Assembly (NCBI GenBank): GCA_018398585.1
Contig: JAGTTD010000013.1
Span: 7,350,492-7,414,491 of the forward strand
Length of the DNA stretch: 64,000 nt
DNA from: Simmondsia chinensis
Lineage: Eukaryota > Streptophyta > Magnoliopsida > Caryophyllales > Simmondsiaceae
Direction: 5' to 3'
The notes beneath the pieces are model-generated. The model was not told the DNA's origin and ran no database searches. It saw only the letters and a program-made list of their open reading frames with translations. This document shows, piece after piece, positions 57,520 through 64,000 of this stretch (the first letter of the stretch is position 1; each line of letters begins with the position of its first letter). The position numbers were made by a program, and so were the translations under genes.

Positions 57520-58834
57520 GATAGCTTGCTAGCGTTTAACCTGGTATCCCGTACAAAACGTCTAAGACCCTCACAAAACTAGGGGCTCCGGTAACCGTAA
57601 GTCTTTGATTTCCAATTTTTCTCTCTTGCTTGCCTTCTAATACATCAACAAACTATCAGCAAAATTGGAAATTTAGCACATCACGAGCTTTAGATTATAT
57701 TATGGGTATTTTTTATAATATCGTCATAATATTTTTTCTAACATATCTTGAGCTTTAAAGCATGTAATAGATGCTTTTCATAATACTCTCGCTTCAATTA
57801 CACATAAATTATTTTATCAAATTTCCTGTCTTAGATTCGCGGCAATACACGAATTGTGTTACTCCCGCTTTCCGGAAATTGCTCGCTAAATTTTTATTTA
57901 GCTGAAATTGCTCTAAGTTGCGTCCAACCCAACTCATAAAGCTTGAATAAATATGTGATTAAGTTAGAAAAGGACTTTGATTAAATTTATTGTCCGTAAG
58001 AGCCACTATAATAAGGGCCTTTATCAAGTTACCCCTGTTCTTAATCGGGGGTAAGAGAAACTTTATCGCCTAGGAAACTTCACTACATGGTGTTTAAGTG
58101 TGAATATGCTCATTTCTTAATTTTTGCTATTCATATAGCTTAAATTTGTGCCAAATATAATATTTCAAAATGTGCTAACCCATACATTAGCAACAATTAA
58201 GTTGGACTAGAATGTTGTTATGTGTAAAAGTGGCAAAGTCCTTAACCAAAAAGCAACCCAAATAAAGTAAAATTCGAGCCAGGCGGATGATTACCGCCCA
58301 CCGCCTAAATAGAGGTAACGCCCTTCAAGGGCTCCCTTAGATAACAACGTTGCTGCCTGTGAACTAGGCTAACGCCAAAATGGCATCAACGTTAGTTTGT
58401 ACTGCAGGAATTTATAAACAAGGTTGCGGTAGCCAACCAATGTCGCTTGACGTCATTAGTAAAGGCTCGTTAATAAAAACTTTACCGCTGATAATGGGAG
58501 GCTTAAACCACCACGAAGTAAACTTAACACTGTCAACCGGTCGCCTCGCCGATTCCTTGGCCGAGTAGCTTGTCCGTAAAAGCCATCGTAAGTGACTCGT
58601 TAAAACCAACTGTGAGGCTAGCTAAAGCCTCACAACTTGGTTTTGCACTATTTACCCTGATTAGGTGCAACCGCCCATCGGGTCGGGTGTGTAGCGACGA
58701 TAGCCTATCCTTATTTTAGCGATGCCGCCCAAAGCTGGGAGCTTTGCCAATAATTACGTGTGAGGCCGAACCCGTCAAAGTTTGTCTCTTGGGTGTCCAA
58801 TTTACTTGGAACACTACCAACTAGCATGTTAGAG

Positions 58835-61800
58835 GGTCCGTCAGTGGGGACGTTGTCTTCAACATCCCAAGATTTGAGCTACCGCCAACTTTGTTGGCAA
58901 AGGCTCTTTTAGAGCTTCACTACTCACCTTTCAACGTAGGTAAAGAAAAATTTACTACTAGTTGGGCCAACACCAACCAACAGTACCATAGGCCATCGTG
59001 GGTAACTAACGGACAGCGCCAAAATGAATAAACTGTGAAGCTACTGCTAGTAAGCTTGACTAGATCTTAACCCCAACGAACTTGGCCGGGTGGCCTCGTT
59101 GACCCCTTTAGTGGGTAACACACAACCACGCAATTTAAAAGGGGTAACCACTAACGACCTGGGGAATAATCCCTCAAAGGTAACATCGGGGTCACCACGC
59201 GGTGCCCTCCGCCAGTTCGGCCAAAACCCGACCGCTACTAAAATCGGTGAAATACGCACAACCAAACAAAGATGGCTACGCAATATCACCGACCGAGCCC
59301 GGCTGTTAACAGCCTCAACACTCTCCGATAGACAGTACCGCCAAAGAACTTGGCCCGGTATTACGCCCAATACCCTTGCCCGGGCGCTATCAGCACAAGG
59401 ATAGCCATAAATCCACCAGGAAACTAGACTTGGCTCATCTGCTTGCCAGTAGAGAGTTTGATACTCTTGGGATTAAGGATAAAGCCTTAAAAGACCCCTT
59501 ACCTTTAGGATTCAAGGGGCGTGTTACTCCTTAGACTTACAACGATGTAAAAATAAGTTTAGCATTTTTAGCAAGACACGAGTAGGCCGCCAGCCATGCT
59601 CATTAACAAATACGTATAAATGCATCCTTATTAATGGTTTTGCACACCTGAACGGGATGCCTACTCAAATTGCATCTCGGCAATTATGAAACTTACCGTT
59701 CCTCAATAATGATGAACGACGGTATTTACTTGGTAACGGGGAACTCAACGTTCTCCCTACAATTTTACGAAATTTATTTTTTCGTAGAAAATTACGTGAT
59801 TAACGTTCCCTATGGGATTTGCATCCAACCTAGTAGCTGATTATAAACCGGGGGCTTAGCGTTTTTTATGATTTGCATTCCTTATGTGAATTACGTTCTC
59901 GGTGCAATTTACGTGATATACGTCACTTACGTGATTTATGTTAACTTAGCTTCAGGACAAGAACTGGGAATTAGAATCATCATCCGTGAGTAACCTTCAC
60001 CTAGCATAAAAGTTCGCTGTTCTACGAACGGTGGGTGGTTACCTTCCACCAAACGTGGAAGTACGCGGTTATGTTGCTCTGTTCCGGCCGAAAAAGAAAG
60101 TATGAAGTTGTGGGGCGGGTAACCTTCACCTAACGTGGAGTCTCGCGGGTAGTTAGCTTTTGCCTAATGCGAACCCCGCTCGGTGGGCCGACACACCCAC
60201 CATCACTTATGTTGGACCCCACTAACACCCCTTTGAGTCTTAACCTTGCGTCTAGACTACCCGTGCCATTCTCAACGCCACGAGTCCTTCACAGTGTCGG
60301 CTAGCTCCTAGGAGCAGACTGATATAGTCCTGCTCTAGAGCAACCCGTAGGGGCCACAAAGTCCCTTAGGCGCACCTCGTGTTCGAGGTCGTTGTCCTTA
60401 TGGGGAACTCACAAGGTCCCGCGCAAGTAGCATGCCGCTTACTCGAGAGGGCAACCATCCCGTAGCATGCGTCGAACTTGGGTGCCCGTTGACGTATGAC
60501 CGACAACTCCTACCTTTACCCTTATACAAGGTGTTGCCGCATCCGTGCCATTAAGCCACGGAATGGGATTGGCACACACCGCCGCTCACAAGGGGGCTCG
60601 ACCATTACAAGTGCTCTCGCCGATTGAAGGTTGAATCCTACAAGCTGGAGCGCTTTGACATTGCGTCGCGCAGCGTAAACGAAGGATCAAGCCTTCCTTG
60701 AACGGATCACGCGCACTGTCGGCCCTCGGCCCACCACAATGTCTACAAAGTGTCTTATTCATGTGGAGACCTCATGACACCCTCATAGCTGCACTGGGGG
60801 CCGCCCCCGTTACCGGGGTAAATCATCTAGCACCTCTATTCGGGGTTGGGACACTTGATGCCCCAAACCCGACTTCAACAATCTGTGCCTTTTTTAACCA
60901 AGGAACTTTCACAACCAGGACATGACTTGCGACACAGCACGCAACGCCGCTCGCATACAGCGCACGACACTGGGCCGCGCACCCCGAGGCGGGCGTGCGT
61001 GTACGAAACACAAAGGCCCGCAAACGCACCGTGTCATGGTCCACAACCGGACCGTGACACCATACCAGTGTGTTAACCTCTTCTCCCTCCGACTCCTGTG
61101 TGGTTGTCTCGCTAGTGTAGCTACTCACAAATTTTATTATTTGTGGCTAGTCAAAGCTATTGTTCTACAATATGGCTTACGCTATTCACGACCTTCTGTT
61201 CATATACCAAATAAATGCGGGCTATTTACGATATGTCCCAATCTAGCTAGCGACCGGGGCTTAGAGCTTATGACTTATCTTTTCACGATATGCTCCACCC
61301 TAGTTGACAACTAGGGGCTGCCATTAATTGCTAAGCTAGAGGCTCTTATCTAACGGCAGTGACTTAAGTTAACTTCAAATTAACAAGGATTAACCGCAAC
61401 TGCCCAAAAGCTTAGGTAAAAAGAGCTCGGGTTAAAACAAGAAGTTAAACATAGCCAAGGCATCAAGCAGGGGGTTCCCCTAATAACGATGTCACCACCC
61501 TCGGACTAGGCTAAACACCCCTAAAAGATGCGCCAACGACAACGCGTAGGGTGGAATTCGCCAACCATGGTAGAGGTCCCGCTAGTAAAGACGTCATCCT
61601 TAACGTCTCAAGAATTGAGCTACCGCCTACAAAGTTGGCAAAATCACTGCTCACCCGCTAACCTAAGTAAAGAAGAAATGGCTTCTAAGTGAACCAATAC
61701 CAACAGTGCCGTGGGCTAGCGTGAATAACCAACAACGCTAAGGCAAATGAGCTTAGGAACCACCGCCAACCAGCTTGGCTATTCCTCCAACCATCCCAGC

Positions 61801-63145
61801 GGAAATTCTATGCGAAGTGTTACAACCAAGTTTTGGATACCAGGCGGAAAAACTAATAGCACGTGCGCCACCTTAAATCAACGATGCTTTAAAATTACCT
61901 TGAAAAGCATTTAATGCCAATAAATGCAAACAGCTGCCAACAACCCACTAACAATATTGATGGAGGATCTTCCAAGAAACGTGCGGTCATTAACAGGGTC
62001 AGCGGGGTGCCATCGCCAATAATTTAGATGTACGATGCCACCCACAAGCTTGACCAGTCACGGCTGCGAATGAGCTTGCCCGGACCGCCTCTTTAACCTC
62101 ATAAATGGGTAACGCGATACTAATATCATAAAAGGTCGTCACCAACAAGCTTGGTGACAATCCTTCAAACTCAATAGCGAGGTCAGCCACACGGTACCAT
62201 CCGCCCATTGACTAAGCCTTGCCATTAATAAGTTTGGTAAGCTACGTACCGCCTATCATGACAGCTACGCCATATTGCCAACAAAGTCTGGCTAGTAACA
62301 GCCTCAAACACGCTCGGCCAGACAATACCACTAGAAAATTTGGCTTAATACTACGACTACCGCCCTCACCCAGGTGTTATCACCACAAATGTCACGGTAA
62401 ACTCTCCAAGACACCAGTCTTCGTTCATCCATTCTATAATTAAGAGGCTAATGCTCTTGGAGCTAAGGATGAAGTCTCAAAACACCCCTTATCTTCACAA
62501 CTCCAGGGACACGTTATTCTTTAGACTTGCAGGGCACCTCTTGGCGCCTAATGAAGTCTACCGCTGTTTTATGAGGCATGCGCAAACCACGAGGCCTGCC
62601 CACTAACAAGCACATGATTGCATTCTTGTTAACAGTTTTATACACCCAAACCAAATGCCCACTCGAGTTGCCTCCCGGCAACTAGGGAAGTTACCATTCA
62701 TCAATGAAGGTTGGCAACGGTACACATATGGCAACTAACGACATAATTATGTTGCGACCTCGTCCCTAAACTGGGGGCTGGGGGCTTAATGCCTTTTATA
62801 GGACTTATGTGAATTACGTTCCTAATGTGTACGTACTTAATGCTCCTTATGCGGATCATGCTCAACCCGGCCCCTGAACTGGGGGCTGGGATCTTAACAC
62901 TTTCTATGTTCCTTATATGATTTATGTCCAATCCAGTCCGTAGCCGGGTGCTGGGGACTTTATGCTCTCAATTTGTGAGTTACGTTCTTGGCGTAGTTTG
63001 CGTGATTGCCGTCCCTTATGTTTTACCTAACTTCTTGATGGGGGCCAGGGTTCTGATGTTTCCTATATGGTAAGCTAGGGCTTTGACATCCCTTATGTGG
63101 TTTGTCTTAACTCAGCCCAAGATAGAGACCGGAAGCTAGAATTGT
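58835..63145 (+). repeat. Large diverged direct duplication
   Basis: A block of about 1.4-1.6 kb occurs twice, near 58835-60200 and 61575-63145. Shared landmarks are TTGAGCTACCGCC (58874 and 61615), CTCTTGG followed by TAAGGAT (59464 and 62455) and the CTCATTAACAA/CCACTAACAAG region (59597 and 62601). The offset grows from about 2741 to 2991 bases, so indels have accumulated. By eye the copies are roughly 60-70% alike, which indicates an old duplication within the element family. Confidence 0.75.
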
Positions 63146-63146
63146 C

Positions 63147-64000
63147 AGGCGGTTAACCTTCACCTAATGTGAAGGAACCGCTTGGCTTTCACCTAATGTG
63201 AAAGCCTCGGTATTCTAAGTCCCTTAAACAATGGGGGCTTAGATCTCTTGCTCAAGTTGAGAAGAAAGAGCAAGAAGAGGTGGGGTGGTTACCCTTCACC
63301 TAAAGTGAAGGGACCGCCTGGCTTTCACCTAATGTGAAGGCCTCGGTATGCTAAGTCCCTTGAACAATGGGGGCTTGGTTCTTCTTGCTCAGCTTAAAGC
63401 AAATGAGCAAGAAGTAGTTAGGCGGTTAGCTTTCACCTAACGTGGAAGTCCGCAGGCGGTTAACCTTCACCTAACGTGAAGGTCAGCAGGCGGTTAGCTT
63501 TCACCTAACGTGGAAGTCCGCAGGCGGTTAACCTTCACCTAAAGTGAAGAACCGCTGATGGTTGGCTTTCACCTAAAGTGAAAGACCACGGTTGTTTAAG
63601 TCCCTTGAACAATGGGGGCTTGGTTCTTCTTGCTCAGCTTAAAGCAAAGAAGCAAGAAGTAGTTAGGCGGTTAGCTTTCACCTAACGTGGAAGTCCGCAG
63701 GCGGTTAACCTTCACCTAACGTGAAGGTCAGCAGGCGGTTAGCTTTCACCTAACGTGGAAGTCCGCAGGCGGTTAACCTTTACCTAAAGTGAAGAACCGC
63801 TGATGGTTGGCTTTCACCTAAAGTGAAAGACCATGGTTGTTGAAGTCCCTGAAACAATGGGGGCTTGGTTCTTCTTGCTCAGCTTAAAGCAAAGGAGCAA
63901 GAAGTAATTAGGCGGTTAGCTTTCACCTAACGTGGAAGTCCGCAGGCAGTTAGCCTTCACCTAACGTGAAGGTCAGCAGGCGATTAGCTTTCACCTAACG
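63147..64000 (+). repeat. Higher-order tandem array of short palindromes
   Basis: Units of about 37 bases contain imperfect hairpins such as ACCTTCACCTAACGTGAAGGT (8-bp stem, 5-base loop). Flanking GCGGTTA and CCGC add outer pairing. Groups of five or six units plus a spacer (AACAATGGGGGCTTGGTTC) form a 245-bp higher-order repeat starting at 63421, 63666 and 63911; earlier, shorter versions begin near 63147 and 63281. The array runs past the window end. Degenerate single units occur near 59990-60170. Confidence 0.92.

Larger units (their letters stand above)
57520..64000 (+). mobile_element. Non-coding interior of a Tat-like or LARD element
   Basis: For 6.5 kb after the primer site there is no gag, protease or RT signature in any frame. 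The short frames present (for example at 59047-59404 and 60698-61314) look like chance openings in GC-balanced sequence. The interior contains a large diverged duplication and ends in a palindrome array. This suits a large retrotransposon derivative (LARD) or an unusually long non-coding leader before gag; the right end lies outside the window. The other possibility, a separate satellite-like block, is not excluded. Confidence 0.6.

Noticed and set aside
60698..61314. Overlapping short frames in the Tat-like interior as genes
   Set aside because: No domain similarity, frames open on both strands, and no start or splice context; treated as chance.
63147..64000. CRISPR-like array
   Set aside because: Palindromic repeats at regular spacing look superficially similar, but the spacers are themselves repeated, the context is a plant retrotransposon, and no cas gene is present.

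Overview
The window is a gene-poor, transposon-dominated stretch of a eudicot nuclear genome. The protein-coding content is plant-specific: a CASP-like membrane protein, a subgroup IVc bHLH transcription factor, and a tandem pair of 1-aminocyclopropane-1-carboxylate-oxidase-homolog 2-oxoglutarate dioxygenases. The mobile elements are those of flowering plants: Tnt1-like copia, chromovirus-like, Athila-like and Tat-like gypsy, CACTA, hAT MITEs, an RTE LINE and SINEs. I cannot name the species.

Layout. 1-4.1 kb is a decayed, internally deleted Tnt1-like copia element on the minus strand, with a hAT-type MITE inserted in its gag. 5.4-19.0 kb holds the last two exons of dioxygenase gene A, separated by a 13-kb intron. 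That intron carries an old gypsy element (about 6.1-12.8 kb), a deleted gypsy element nested in its LTR (9.85-12.5 kb), and a full-length gypsy element (13.3-18.6 kb). 19.3-21.2 kb is a copia remnant. 21.9-26.8 kb is gene B, a sister pseudogene with a premature stop, a frameshift, another stop, a 63-base G run and a 1.95-kb LTR-like insertion in its third exon. 27.7-43.9 kb is an Athila-like element on the minus strand; its gag is split by a 4.8-kb CACTA element and its 5' LTR by a 5'-truncated RTE LINE flanked by a perfect 20-bp target duplication.

44-56 kb is the gene-bearing part. It holds an intact three-exon CASPL5-type gene (48.4-51.0 kb, plus strand) and the 3' four exons of a bHLH34/104-like gene (53.9-55.4 kb, minus strand), with one apparent GC-AG intron. 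Small retroposons scattered around them share the 3' end of the RTE LINE. Two of these carry a 5S rRNA-derived head and look like 5S-SINEs. A second hAT-type MITE lies at 52.9-53.4 kb. 56.6-64 kb is one LTR plus more than 6 kb of apparently non-coding interior of a Tat-like or LARD-like element. It contains a diverged 1.4-1.6-kb duplicated block and ends in a higher-order array of short palindromes that runs off the window.

The genes do not form a pathway. The best lead for something little described is the set of 5S-headed, RTE-tailed SINEs with clear target-site duplications, followed by the palindrome array in the Tat/LARD interior.
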